Source: Stenotrophomonas mori
Lineage (GTDB): Bacteria > Pseudomonadota > Gammaproteobacteria > Xanthomonadales > Xanthomonadaceae
Length of the DNA stretch: 64,000 nucleotides
Direction: 5' to 3'
Assembly (NCBI RefSeq): GCF_023556335.1
Contig: NZ_JAIKTS010000002.1
Span: 248,001 to 312,000 of the forward strand
Shown here in pieces: positions 54,756 through 64,000 of the stretch (position 1 is the first letter of the stretch; the number at the start of each line of letters is the position of its first letter). Made by a program: the position numbers and the translations under genes. The notes beneath the pieces were generated by a model. The model saw only the letters and a program-made list of their open reading frames with translations. It was not told the origin of the DNA and searched no databases.

Positions 54756-57700
54756 GGCTGCACCTCCTGCGGGGCGGATGCGGACGGCGGGTTGGGTCTG
54801 GGTTCCACGATCGGTCTCTGGTTGGCCGAGTCCGTGGCCTGCTGCGGCGCACGGACCGGCTTGCTCTCGAAGCGCAGCGGCGACTGCCCGGACTCGTTCT
54901 CCGGCGCGCGCACCTCGCCCTGGGTGCGGCGGGCCTTGACCTGCTCCAGCACCGGGTTGGAGCAGCTGCCCTCGATGAAGTCGGCGCGGTGCAGCTCACC
55001 GTTCTTCAGGTCCAGGAACAGGCTGTCGGCATCGCCCAGGTTGCGGTTGCTGCTGGTGGTCAGGCGCGCGCCGAGCGGCAGGGTCGACGGATCGACCTTC
55101 AGCGTGTGGCTCTGCGGCGGCAGGCCGCAGTAGCTGTACTTGCCCTCCGAGTCGGAGATCAGCCAGGTGCCGTCGGAGAAGTACAGGCGCACGCCCGGGA
55201 TGCCCAGCTCTTCCTCGTCCTGGACGTGGTTGTTGTTGCAGTCCACGAACACCTTGCCCAGCACGCAGGCTTCCTCGGTGAACACGCCACCGGTCACGCG
55301 CACGCGGTACTCGGCGCGGTTGGAGGGCACCGAGCCCGGCACCGGGGTCAGGCTCACCGGCTCGATGCAGCCGCCGTCGATCGAGCAGCCGTGGGCCTGG
55401 GCGCGGTTGACGCCGTCGCCCTGCATCGCACCGACGCCGACCCGTACGCGGTAGGTCAGCACCCGCTGCCCGCCGACGTCGATCGACCCCAGGGTGAAGC
55501 CCAGGCGCGGGCCCGGCCTGCCCAGCGGCTCGTCCAGCGCACGGCCGTCGACGCGCGCGGTGCCGTCGATGTAGGTGAAGCCGCGCGGCAGGGTGTCCAC
55601 GATGTTGACCGTCTGCAGCGGGCTGCCGGCGGTCTGCCGCACCGTGATGGTGTACTGCACGGTGTCGCCGATCTCGGCGATCCGGCGGTCACCGGTCTTG
55701 GTGATCACCAGCCCGGTGGCCTCGGCGGTATCCAGCGGGATGTGGTTGTGGACGATGCCCGCGGTGGCCGAACCGGCGTACAGGGTCAGCCAGTACTGGG
55801 TGTCGCTGCCCACCGCGCCGGTCGGTGCGGTGGCCTGCGGCTGCACCGTATGGGTGGTGCCGGCGGCACCGGCCGGCGACAGGCTGCCGTCCTCCGGCAC
55901 GATCAGCGTCGACACGAAGCGGTAACCGCCCGGGGGCGCCACCGTCAGCCGGAACTCGCAGCGTGCCGGCGCACCGGGGCCGAACACGAACTGGTAGTAG
56001 CCGCGGGTGCCCACGGTCATCGAGACCGCGTTGCCTTCGACGGTGTAGCCACCGGCGCCGGCGTTGAGGATCGCGGTCAGCGGGTCGTAGCCGTTGCACG
56101 CGCCCACCGGCTGCAGGGTCACGATCGAGCCCGGGACCGGATCGCGGGTGGTGGCGTCGTAGACCACGCCCGACGGATCGACCGGCAGGCTCTGCTGCGG
56201 CAGGTGTTCGCCCGGCTTGAGCACCACCTGCAGCTGGCTGTTGCCGCCATCGCTGACGCGGCAGGCGCTGGCGCCGCCATTGGCCAGCGCGGCATCGACG
56301 TCGCACGCCACCCCGGTACCGGCCGCGGTCTCGCGGTTGACCGGCCAGGCCCACACCACGCCCGAGGACGGATCGCGGAACTGGATGTTCCACTTCACGC
56401 CCGGGACCAGGTCGGCGAAGCGGTAACTGCCGTCGGCCGCGGTGGCCGCGGTCTTGACCACCGCGCCGCTGTCCGGATCGACCAGCTCGACGGTCCAGTC
56501 CTGCAGGCGTTCGTCGCCGCCGTCGAGCAGGCTGTCCTCGCTGCCGATGTCGAACCACACGGTGCCGCCGACCGAGGCGGCCAGCTGCACTTCGTTGGGA
56601 ACACGGCAGGCGTTCTGGGTGATGGCCGGATCGCAGACCGGGAGGTCGGTCACCTCGCCCTCGAACGCGGCGCGCTCGGCAGGCGTCGGGGTGCGGAACT
56701 CGTTCTCACCGCCACCTTCGACCAGCACCGCGTTGTTGACGGTGCCGGCACGCGCGGCGGATTCGGCCACGTCGGCGCGCACGGTGATCGTCGACGGCGA
56801 CGTCGCGCCGGCGTTGAGCACCTCCGAACTGCGGCACTGGAAGCGGCTGTCGCCACGGGCGCCGGTGCAGGTCCAGCCGTCGCCGGACGGCGTGTCCGCC
56901 AGGGTCAGGCCCGCCGGCAGGCGGTCGCTCACCAGGTACTCGCCGGACGAGGCCTTCTGTCCGCCGTTGCGCACGGTGATGGTGTAGACGGCCACGTTGT
57001 TGACGGTGAACTTCGGCGTGGTCGAGGACTTGCCGACCAGCATGTCCGGCGAATCGCCGATCTCGCCGAAGTTGTTGTCGATGGAGGACGCCCCCACCGG
57101 CAGCACGATGCCGCTGATCGCCGAGGGCACGGTGTCCCTGTCCGTGGCCACGCCGACGCTGTTGCCGTCGATGGTGCCGGCGGTGGTGATGCCGTTGAGC
57201 GTCTCCGGCGGCTGCGTCGGTTCGGTCACGGTGTAGGTGCCCGGGCGCAGGTTGTCGAACTGGTAGCTGCCGTCGACGTCGGTGGTCATGGTCACGTTGA
57301 CCGGGTTGCCCAGGTCGTCGGTCCCGCTCAGCACCACGGTGACGCCGGCATAGCCGCCTTCGCCGGCCTGCTTGATGCCGTCGTCGTTGCTGTCGTTGTA
57401 GACGAAGCCGCCGATGCCGCCGGGCGGAATCTCGCCGAAGTTGTTGCCGGTCGAGGTCTGGTCGACGCCGACCTTGATGCCGGTGATCTTCGACGGCCCG
57501 TCGTTCGGCTGGCTCGGCGTACCGCCGGTGCTGCCGGCCACGGTCGTGCCGTCCAGCGTTCCGCTGGGCTGGTCCGGCTCGGTCACGGTATAGGTGCCCG
57601 GCGGCAGCTCGGTGAAGCTGTAGGTGCCGTCCGGTTCGGTCGTGGTGGTCAGGGTGATGGGCGTACCGTCGTCGGCGACGCCCTCCAGTTCGACGGTCAC

Positions 57701-60700
57701 GCCGCCGATGCCGGTCTCGCCCGGATCGACCACGCCGTCATTGTTGCGGTCCAGCCAGACCTTGCCGGTGATGGCGCTGCTGCGCGGGATCTCGGCGAAC
57801 AGGTTGTCCACCGAGGTGGCGCCCGGAACGCTCAGGTCGATGCCGGTGATGGTGCTGGGCAGCGTGGTCACCGCGCTGGCGGTACCCGAGCTCTGGCCGC
57901 CGATGGTGCCGGCGGTGGTGATGCCGTTGGCGGTGCCGGCCGGCTGGTCGGGCTCGGTCACGGTATAGATGCCCGGACGCAGGCCGTCGAAGCTGAAGCG
58001 GCCATCGGCATCGGTGGTGAGGGTGACGGGTGTGATCGGACCGAGGTCGTCGACCCCCGTCAGGGTGATGGTCACGTCCTTCAGGCCGACTTCGCCGGCG
58101 CCGGACTGGACACCGTCGTTGTCCAGGTCCAGGAACACGCTGCCGGACAGGGAGACCGGCAGGATCTCGCCGAAATCGTTGCCGCGCGAATGCTTGCCGG
58201 CGCCCAGCACGATGCCGGACACGGCCGACGGCGTGGTCGCCACCGCGGTGGCGGTACCGCTGGAAGCGCCATCGATGGTGCCCGCCAGGGTGACGCCGTT
58301 GAGGGTGGTGACGCTGGCACCGTCCACCGTGACCACCGGCTGCGTCGCCTCCTGGGTGACGGTGTAGGTGCCGCTGACCAGGTTGTCGAAGCGGTAGCTG
58401 CCGTCGATGTCGGTGACGGTGGTCAGGTTCACCGTGGCGTTGTTGGCATCGATGCCGCTCAGGATCACGGTGACCCCGGCGATCGGCGGTTCACCCGCGT
58501 TGCGGACCCCGTCGTTGTTGACATCCAGCCACACGTTGCCGGAAAGCGTGCCTCCCAGCTCGCCGAAGTTGTTGTCCGGCGACCCGCCCACCGGCAGGCC
58601 GGTGATGGTGACCACGTCCGGCGTCGCGCTGGCGAGGCCGTTCTCCTGGCCCTGGCCCAGGCCCGCGGGCTGGGTCTCGGTGATGCGGTAGTTGTGGCCG
58701 ATCACGGCGTCGGCATACAGGTAGCTGCCGTCGCTGCCGGTCTCCTGGGTGTGGACAGTGGTCCACACGCCCGGGCTGGTTTCCTCCTCGATGACGATGG
58801 TGACGCCCGGCACCGGGACGTCGATGCCCGGGTCGTAGCGGCCGTTGTCGTCATGGTCCACGTACACGATGCCGCTGATCGGCGCGCTCTTCAGTTCGCC
58901 GAACAGGTAGCCGCTGGCATCCTGCCCGGCGGTCAGGCCGATGTCGCTGATGACATTGCTCACCGAGGCGTCGCCCGGCACGTCGGCGTTGCCGGCCACG
59001 TGCTTGCCGTCCAGGTAGGCCGGCTGGGTCTCGGTAATCGTGTAGGTGCCTTCCAGCAGGTCGGCGAACCGGTAGTTGCCGTCGCTGTCGGTGATGGCGG
59101 TGCGGGTGACGCCCTTGCCGGTGACGTCGGTGCCGGTCAGGGTCAGGGTGACGTTGGCGATGCCCTGCTCGCCACTGTCGCGCTGGCCGTTGTCGTTGGT
59201 GGCGGTGTTGGCCGAGAAGTCCTCGTAGACCGAACCGGACAGCGACCCCAGCTTCTCGCCGAAGTTGTTGTTGTTCGAGCCGGCCGCCGGCAGCGCCGCG
59301 ATGTCGATCACGTTGCTGCTGTTTTCCGCGGCGTCGGCATAACCGTCGGGCTGGGTCTCGGTCACGCGGTACTTCTGCCCGACGCTCAGCTCCTCGAAGC
59401 GGTACTGGCCGTTGCTGTCGGTCTGCACCGTCACCGGCTCCGGATCGTCGGCGGTGCCGAAGATGCCGTCCGGACCCGCGCCTTCCAGGGTGATGGCCAC
59501 GCCCATCAGGCCGCCGTTGGGCTGCGAGTTGAGGCCGTCCTGGCCGGCCGCGTCGCCGGCGTCGAAGCTGCCGTTGTTGTTGCGGTCCAGGTACACGGTG
59601 CCGGTGATGCCGGCCACCGCGTCCTCGCCGAAGTTGTAGTCGCTGCCGTCCTCGCCGCTGGCCAGCGAGATGCCGGTGATGAGGTCGGTGGTGGCATCCT
59701 CGGCCTCGGCGGTGCCACCGCCGTTGCTGCCCACGTTCACCGCGCTCGGGCGGTTGCGGTACTCGCCGTTGCCCGGCAGCACCTCGCGCAGGGTATAGGT
59801 CGTCAGCGGATCGAGGTCGTTGAAGGTGTAGAAGCCGGAGCTGTTGGTCTTGGTCGTGGTCACCACGTTGCCGGTGGCCGCGTCCAGCAGCTCGATCACC
59901 GCATCGGCGATGGCGCCGTCGCCGGCGTCGCGGACGTCGTTGTAGTTGCTGTCCACGTACACGTAGCCGGACAGCGCCGGGCGCCGCACTTCGGGGAAGT
60001 TGTAGCGCACCGCGGCGGTGTCGGCCGGCAGCACGATGCCGGTGTAGACCGAATCGGCGGTCTTGACCGGGTTGACGGTGGCGAAATCGCCGCCGGCCGA
60101 AGGAGCCTCGGCGCCGCTGGTCGGCGGATTCACCGGGCCGTTGACGTAGGTCGTCGGCTGGATCTGGGTCAGGGTGTAGCCGGCCGTGTCCGCCGGCGGC
60201 AGATGGTCGAACACGTAGCTGCCGTCGGCACCGGTGGTGGCCTCGACGTAGCCGGTGCTCCCGCCCAGCGGATTGCCGTAGGCATCGGTTCCGCTCAGCC
60301 GCAGCTTGATCCCGGAGATGCCCGGTTCACCGGCCTGCTGGATGCCGCCATGGGTGCCCGCACGGTCGCGGTCCTCGAACACCACGCCGGCCAGCGAGGA
60401 CTTCTTGACCTTGATGTCGTAGGGGTCGTCGTTGTTGCCGGGATTGGGGTCGTGCTGGTCGCTGTCGGTGTGCGCGGTGTTGCGCACGTCGCCGGCGCCC
60501 GGCCAGGTGGTCCAGCGCACCGGCACCAGGATGCGGGTACGGCCGCCCAGTGCCAGGTCGCCCATGCGGCAGTCGATCGTGTTGTCGCTGCTCAGGCTGC
60601 AGTTGCCGTTGCCGGTGGTCACCACCTCGGCATCGCTGGTGGTGCCGTGCTTCTGCCACTGGATGGCACCGGCGCCGCCGAGCACTTCCAGTCCCTCCGG

Positions 60701-63700
60701 CAGGGTGTCGGTGACGACCACGCCATTGCCGCGCGCCGGGCCGTCGCCGCTACGCAGGCGCGACAGGCTGTGCCCCGGACCGTGGTTGTAGACCTCCAGC
60801 ACGTACCAGAACGGCTGCAGCAGGTTGACCACCGGCGCGCTGGCCGGCAGCGGCTGGGTCGGATCGAGCTGCGGCTGGTCCAGCACCGCGGTCTTGGTCA
60901 TCTCCAGGTCGGCGCGGAGACGGATGGTAGTCGACTCGCTGGCGTGGTTGTTGCCGGTGTTGCTCTCGTTGGAGCCGACGGTGACCTCGTTGGCCAGGGT
61001 GTCGCCACCGGCCTCCGGCGAATTGCCGTACTCGTAGACCAGGTACAGGTAGCTGGTCGAGCCGACGGCGATCACGCCCTCGCGCAGCGGGCTGGTGCCC
61101 ACGCCGGGCATGGTGCAGGTCAGTTCCTGCGGTGCGCCGATCGTCGGGTTGCTGCTGCCGGCGCTGACCGCGCACGGGCTGGCGGGATCCTCGGCCAGCA
61201 CCAGCGGACCGGTCATCGCGGTCTGGGTACCGGTGCGGGTGCCCACGAAGGTGACCTTCACGTCGGGACGCGGCGGGGTCAGGGTGTCGGTGATGACGGT
61301 GCCGGTCGCCAGCGACGGGCCGCTGTTGCGGACGTTGATCTGGTAGAAGAGGCGGTTCTGGGCCTCGTTGCCCGGACGCGCGTCGTAGCCCAGCGGATCG
61401 ATGCCGCCCGTGAACCCCTGGTCGTACTTGTTGATGATCAGCTCGACCTTGCCGCTGTCGAAGCGCAGCGTGGCCTCCTTGCTGTCGTTGGTGGTGTTGG
61501 TGTTGTAGTCGTAGGTCTCGCCGCTGGGCAGGGTGCCCGACGTCGCGCTGTCGGGCACGCCGTCGCCATTGACGTCGAAGTAGAAGTCGGCGGTGTTGCG
61601 GAACTCACGGCCGGTGTTGCCGCTGTTGACGTTCGGACGGATCTTGATCGTCACGCTCTGCGCGTTGTTCCGCGGCATGCTCTCCAGCCGCGGGCACAGC
61701 AGGACCAGCGCTGCATCGCTGGCACCGGTATTGGCGTAGGACATGCCACTCGGCGCCGGCGTGGCGGTGATGCCCGATGCCAGCGGCGTCTGCACGGTGC
61801 AGGCGGTGCTGCCGCCGCCGGTGCGCACCGCGGAGATCAGCACGAAGCCGGCATCGTTGGCCGGAAGCGTGAAGGTGTCGCGGAACACCACGCCGGTCAC
61901 GCCCGAGGCCCCCATGTTGCGGTAGTCGATGACGTAGGTGGTCTCCACGCCGGCACGACCGGGGTTGCCGGAGGTGATCTTCTTGGCGGTGGTGGCCATG
62001 TCCGCCACCGGGTGCACCTGCACCCAGTCCGACGCGCTGTTGTTGTGGTAATTGCTCTCGCCGATCGCACCCTGCCGGCTCGGATCGATGGCGATTCCGG
62101 CGGTGTTGCACCAGCTGCCGGCCGGCATCGCGGCCGTGCCGCAGGTGCCGGCGGCGCGGCCGACACTATCGGTCATGCCGCGGTTGACGCGGAAGCTGAC
62201 CGTGACCGTGGCGTTCTTGGCCAGGACCTGGTCGTTGGAGCGCAGGGTCAGGGTGCTGTTGCTCCCCGTGGCACCGCTGTGCGTCCAGCCGATGGGCAGG
62301 CCGGTGATGTGGGTGACCGTGGTGGTGTTGTTGATGAAGTTCGGGATCAGGTCGTCCACCACCACGCCGGCGGTCGCGTCGCCGTCGTTGCCGATGACCA
62401 GCGTGTACTCCACGTAGTCCTCGTCCGCGGTCAGCACCTTGCCGCCATCGGGGGTGGTGGCGGTCTTGCCGATCTTCAGGTCGGCACGCAGCGCGGTGGC
62501 GCGCGCGGTGCCGTCGGCGCAGTCGTTGCCGGAAATCGGATCGCTGTTGATGCTGCCGCCGGTCTGCGGTTCCAGCGAGCCGCCCGAACCGCCGGTGCAG
62601 GCACGGTTGGTCAGCGCGTCGCCGGCGGCGAGTGCCAGCGTGTTCAGGGTCAGGCTGCGGCTGCTGCCCACGGCCACCGGGTAGGCGGCGGTCAGGGTGC
62701 AAGTGACCTTCTGCGCGGTATGACCGTCCCAGGCACGGTCCACGGAGCAGCTCCAGGTATTGTTGCCGCCGCCCACGCTGACCGACGTCCCGGGCGCGAT
62801 CGGCAGCCCGGCGGCATCTACCCACTGTTCGCCCAGCGCCAGGGTGTCGACCACCTGCAGCTGGCCGGTGACCGCGCGCGGGCCGAGGTTGGTGACCTTC
62901 ATTTCCGAGGTCAGCATGCTGTCGGAACGGTCGCCGCTGCCGTTGTAGATCGGCACCAGTTCCGGCAGCTTCCGCTTGGCCATCTCCAGGTCGGCGCCAT
63001 CCGGCAGCACCGTGAAGGTGGCCTGGCCGCTGTTGTTGTCCGGATTCGCGTCGGGCGTGGTCGTGCTCACCTGCGCGGTGTTGGTGACCGAGCCTTCGCT
63101 GTTGGGGCCGGTGGACGGCACCAGTGCGCGCACGGTGATGTCCTCCTGGGCACCGGCGTCCAGCTCTCCACTGCGGGTGCAGCGCACGCGCTGGCGTCCC
63201 GGGGTGGGGGTGGTGACCTCGCAGCTCCAGCCGGCCGGTGCCGTCGGCGTGCCCTGGACCTCGAAGCCCTCGGGCAGGTCGTCGACCACCACGATGCCGG
63301 CCGCGGCGCTGGGGCCCAGGTTGCGCGGGGTCAGGGTGAAGGTCATTTCCTGGCCGGCCGAGGCCGGCGCCGGATTGGCCTTCTTGCTGAGGCTCATGTC
63401 GGCGCCCGCGGTCACCTGGGTGTCGACGGTGCCGGTGTTGTTGTCCGGCCGGGGATCCGGGGTGACGCCACCGGCCACGTGGGCGGCGTTGGTGACGGTG
63501 CCGCTGCCGACATTGACCTTGGCGCGGAAGCTGTAGCTGACGCTGCCGCCGTTGGCCAGCTGCCCGGCATAGGTGCCGTTGGCGCCGTCGAAGGTCCAGC
63601 CGGCACCGCTCTGGCTGCCCGCGACCAGCACCACGCCGCTCGGCAGGTCGTCGGTCACGGTGAAGCCCGAGGCAGCGCTCGGGCCGTTGTTGCGGACGGT

Positions 63701-64000
63701 CACGGTGTAGGTGACCTCACCGCCGCCGATCACCGGATCGGGGGTGGCCTGCTTGCTCAGCGCCAGGTCGCTGGCCGCCTGCAGGGTGGTGTCCTGGATG
63801 AAGGTGTTGTTGTTGGTGTTGGTGTCGCCGCCGTAGAACGCTTCGGTCGCGCCCAGGCTGGTGATCGGGGTTTCCAGGTCCGGCAGGGCGTTGGCATAGC
63901 CGATGGCCGCACGCAGCGTCATCAGGCCGGGCGCGCGGCCCACCGTGGAGACCCACAGCTCGAAGTTGTAGGGCGTGGTGGCGGCGTTGGCATCGTTCAG
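54752..64000 (-). CDS. Giant DUF11/SdrD-repeat surface protein (N-terminus beyond window)
   Basis: At least 3082 residues lie in the window, with the frame open to the edge, so the true start is further right. The first part has about seven DUF11-type modules (for example DLALSKQATPDPVIGGGEVTYTVTVRNNGPSAA). About nine SdrD/Cna-B-type modules with Ca-binding-like starts follow (VWLDVNNDGVRNAGEPPIAG, VFLDLDNDGVQSGAGEVGL, VWLDRNNDGVVDPGETGIGG), then one more DUF11, two further B-like modules, a cysteine-bearing conserved domain and a last module VFVDCNNNHVQDEEELGIPG. The tail is Pro/Gln-rich. No LPXTG or RTX signal is present. The 4-bp overlap with the barrel gene suggests that the barrel is its outer-membrane partner. 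It is likely a long fibrous adhesin or surface-layer-like protein. Confidence 0.88.
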   Translation of the reverse strand: MNDANAATTPYNFELWVSTVGRAPGLMTLRAAIGYANALPDLETPITSLGATEAFYGGDTNTNNNTFIQDTTLQAASDLALSKQATPDPVIGGGEVTYTVTVRNNGPSAASGFTVTDDLPSGVVLVAGSQSGAGWTFDGANGTYAGQLANGGSVSYSFRAKVNVGSGTVTNAAHVAGGVTPDPRPDNNTGTVDTQVTAGADMSLSKKANPAPASAGQEMTFTLTPRNLGPSAAAGIVVVDDLPEGFEVQGTPTAPAGWSCEVTTPTPGRQRVRCTRSGELDAGAQEDITVRALVPSTGPNSEGSVTNTAQVSTTTPDANPDNNSGQATFTVLPDGADLEMAKRKLPELVPIYNGSGDRSDSMLTSEMKVTNLGPRAVTGQLQVVDTLALGEQWVDAAGLPIAPGTSVSVGGGNNTWSCSVDRAWDGHTAQKVTCTLTAAYPVAVGSSRSLTLNTLALAAGDALTNRACTGGSGGSLEPQTGGSINSDPISGNDCADGTARATALRADLKIGKTATTPDGGKVLTADEDYVEYTLVIGNDGDATAGVVVDDLIPNFINNTTTVTHITGLPIGWTHSGATGSNSTLTLRSNDQVLAKNATVTVSFRVNRGMTDSVGRAAGTCGTAAMPAGSWCNTAGIAIDPSRQGAIGESNYHNNSASDWVQVHPVADMATTAKKITSGNPGRAGVETTYVIDYRNMGASGVTGVVFRDTFTLPANDAGFVLISAVRTGGGSTACTVQTPLASGITATPAPSGMSYANTGASDAALVLLCPRLESMPRNNAQSVTIKIRPNVNSGNTGREFRNTADFYFDVNGDGVPDSATSGTLPSGETYDYNTNTTNDSKEATLRFDSGKVELIINKYDQGFTGGIDPLGYDARPGNEAQNRLFYQINVRNSGPSLATGTVITDTLTPPRPDVKVTFVGTRTGTQTAMTGPLVLAEDPASPCAVSAGSSNPTIGAPQELTCTMPGVGTSPLREGVIAVGSTSYLYLVYEYGNSPEAGGDTLANEVTVGSNESNTGNNHASESTTIRLRADLEMTKTAVLDQPQLDPTQPLPASAPVVNLLQPFWYVLEVYNHGPGHSLSRLRSGDGPARGNGVVVTDTLPEGLEVLGGAGAIQWQKHGTTSDAEVVTTGNGNCSLSSDNTIDCRMGDLALGGRTRILVPVRWTTWPGAGDVRNTAHTDSDQHDPNPGNNDDPYDIKVKKSSLAGVVFEDRDRAGTHGGIQQAGEPGISGIKLRLSGTDAYGNPLGGSTGYVEATTGADGSYVFDHLPPADTAGYTLTQIQPTTYVNGPVNPPTSGAEAPSAGGDFATVNPVKTADSVYTGIVLPADTAAVRYNFPEVRRPALSGYVYVDSNYNDVRDAGDGAIADAVIELLDAATGNVVTTTKTNSSGFYTFNDLDPLTTYTLREVLPGNGEYRNRPSAVNVGSNGGGTAEAEDATTDLITGISLASGEDGSDYNFGEDAVAGITGTVYLDRNNNGSFDAGDAAGQDGLNSQPNGGLMGVAITLEGAGPDGIFGTADDPEPVTVQTDSNGQYRFEELSVGQKYRVTETQPDGYADAAENSSNVIDIAALPAAGSNNNNFGEKLGSLSGSVYEDFSANTATNDNGQRDSGEQGIANVTLTLTGTDVTGKGVTRTAITDSDGNYRFADLLEGTYTITETQPAYLDGKHVAGNADVPGDASVSNVISDIGLTAGQDASGYLFGELKSAPISGIVYVDHDDNGRYDPGIDVPVPGVTIVIEEETSPGVWTTVHTQETGSDGSYLYADAVIGHNYRITETQPAGLGQGQENGLASATPDVVTITGLPVGGSPDNNFGELGGTLSGNVWLDVNNDGVRNAGEPPIAGVTVILSGIDANNATVNLTTVTDIDGSYRFDNLVSGTYTVTQEATQPVVTVDGASVTTLNGVTLAGTIDGASSGTATAVATTPSAVSGIVLGAGKHSRGNDFGEILPVSLSGSVFLDLDNDGVQSGAGEVGLKDVTITLTGVDDLGPITPVTLTTDADGRFSFDGLRPGIYTVTEPDQPAGTANGITTAGTIGGQSSGTASAVTTLPSTITGIDLSVPGATSVDNLFAEIPRSSAITGKVWLDRNNDGVVDPGETGIGGVTVELEGVADDGTPITLTTTTEPDGTYSFTELPPGTYTVTEPDQPSGTLDGTTVAGSTGGTPSQPNDGPSKITGIKVGVDQTSTGNNFGEIPPGGIGGFVYNDSNDDGIKQAGEGGYAGVTVVLSGTDDLGNPVNVTMTTDVDGSYQFDNLRPGTYTVTEPTQPPETLNGITTAGTIDGNSVGVATDRDTVPSAISGIVLPVGASSIDNNFGEIGDSPDMLVGKSSTTPKFTVNNVAVYTITVRNGGQKASSGEYLVSDRLPAGLTLADTPSGDGWTCTGARGDSRFQCRSSEVLNAGATSPSTITVRADVAESAARAGTVNNAVLVEGGGENEFRTPTPAERAAFEGEVTDLPVCDPAITQNACRVPNEVQLAASVGGTVWFDIGSEDSLLDGGDERLQDWTVELVDPDSGAVVKTAATAADGSYRFADLVPGVKWNIQFRDPSSGVVWAWPVNRETAAGTGVACDVDAALANGGASACRVSDGGNSQLQVVLKPGEHLPQQSLPVDPSGVVYDATTRDPVPGSIVTLQPVGACNGYDPLTAILNAGAGGYTVEGNAVSMTVGTRGYYQFVFGPGAPARCEFRLTVAPPGGYRFVSTLIVPEDGSLSPAGAAGTTHTVQPQATAPTGAVGSDTQYWLTLYAGSATAGIVHNHIPLDTAEATGLVITKTGDRRIAEIGDTVQYTITVRQTAGSPLQTVNIVDTLPRGFTYIDGTARVDGRALDEPLGRPGPRLGFTLGSIDVGGQRVLTYRVRVGVGAMQGDGVNRAQAHGCSIDGGCIEPVSLTPVPGSVPSNRAEYRVRVTGGVFTEEACVLGKVFVDCNNNHVQDEEELGIPGVRLYFSDGTWLISDSEGKYSYCGLPPQSHTLKVDPSTLPLGARLTTSSNRNLGDADSLFLDLKNGELHRADFIEGSCSNPVLEQVKARRTQGEVRAPENESGQSPLRFESKPVRAPQQATDSANQRPIVEPRPNPPSASAPQEVQP

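Noticed and set aside
51225..55133. 1302-codon plus-strand open frame opposite the barrel gene
   Set aside because: Composition typical of an antisense frame (Ala/Val/Gln/His-rich); the minus-strand barrel gene has a signal peptide and strand pattern.

Overview
The window is about 70% G+C, densely packed and free of obvious mobile elements. It looks like chromosome from a Xanthomonadaceae (Lysobacteraceae) bacterium, most likely Stenotrophomonas, Pseudoxanthomonas or a close relative. The evidence is the run of TonB-dependent receptors, the CrbS/CrbR acetate module, the nrdAB arrangement, and GTAG-headed REP palindromes of the Stenotrophomonas type in two intergenic regions. The genus itself is inferred, not proven.

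Layout. (1) 1-7753, minus strand: the end of a type I secretion operon. A 2132-residue BapA/LapA-like adhesin with 14 near-identical 82-residue Ig-like repeats is followed by a TolC-like outer membrane protein and the first codons of an ABC exporter cut by the window edge. (2) 8303-24643, plus strand: a carbohydrate locus. It holds a CitE-like lyase, a Na+/solute symporter with an added periplasmic propeller-like domain, a LysR regulator, a TonB-dependent receptor, a serine hydrolase, a ribokinase-like kinase, a barrel protein fused to a SUMF1-type domain, a GH127 beta-L-arabinofuranosidase, a class III CoA transferase, a transaldolase and a class A acid phosphatase. It closes with a strong terminator and is followed by a solo LuxR-type regulator. 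(3) 26150-29955, minus strand: an unusual class A beta-lactamase behind a TonB-dependent receptor. (4) 30769-35394, plus strand: a class I ribonucleotide reductase operon (nrdA, nrdB, flavodoxin, thioredoxin) behind a promoter that carries two NrdR boxes. (5) 35548-46799: an acetate module. Porin, DUF485 protein and ActP run divergently from acs, with the CrbR response regulator after acs and the hybrid kinase CrbS on the other side of a Mn2+-riboswitch-controlled mntP and a REP array. (6) 46866-50314: a second sensor kinase and a divergent TPR/GGDEF protein whose GGDEF motif is degenerate. (7) 50339-64000, minus strand: a surface operon of a giant DUF11/SdrD-repeat protein (cut by the right edge, at least 3082 residues), a 1127-residue Ig-plus-outer-membrane-barrel protein and an OmpA-like protein.

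How the genes fit together. Region 2 reads as import and breakdown of an arabinofuranose-containing plant glycoconjugate, in which at least one step probably passes through a CoA ester (CoA transferase plus CitE-type lyase). The substrate and the role of the SUMF1/barrel fusion are not known to me, so this is the best candidate for an undescribed pathway. Region 5 brings acetate uptake, activation and its two-component control together in one place. Regions 1 and 7 are two separate surface systems: one exports a repeat adhesin by type I secretion, and the other appears to use a dedicated outer-membrane barrel with a peptidoglycan anchor.
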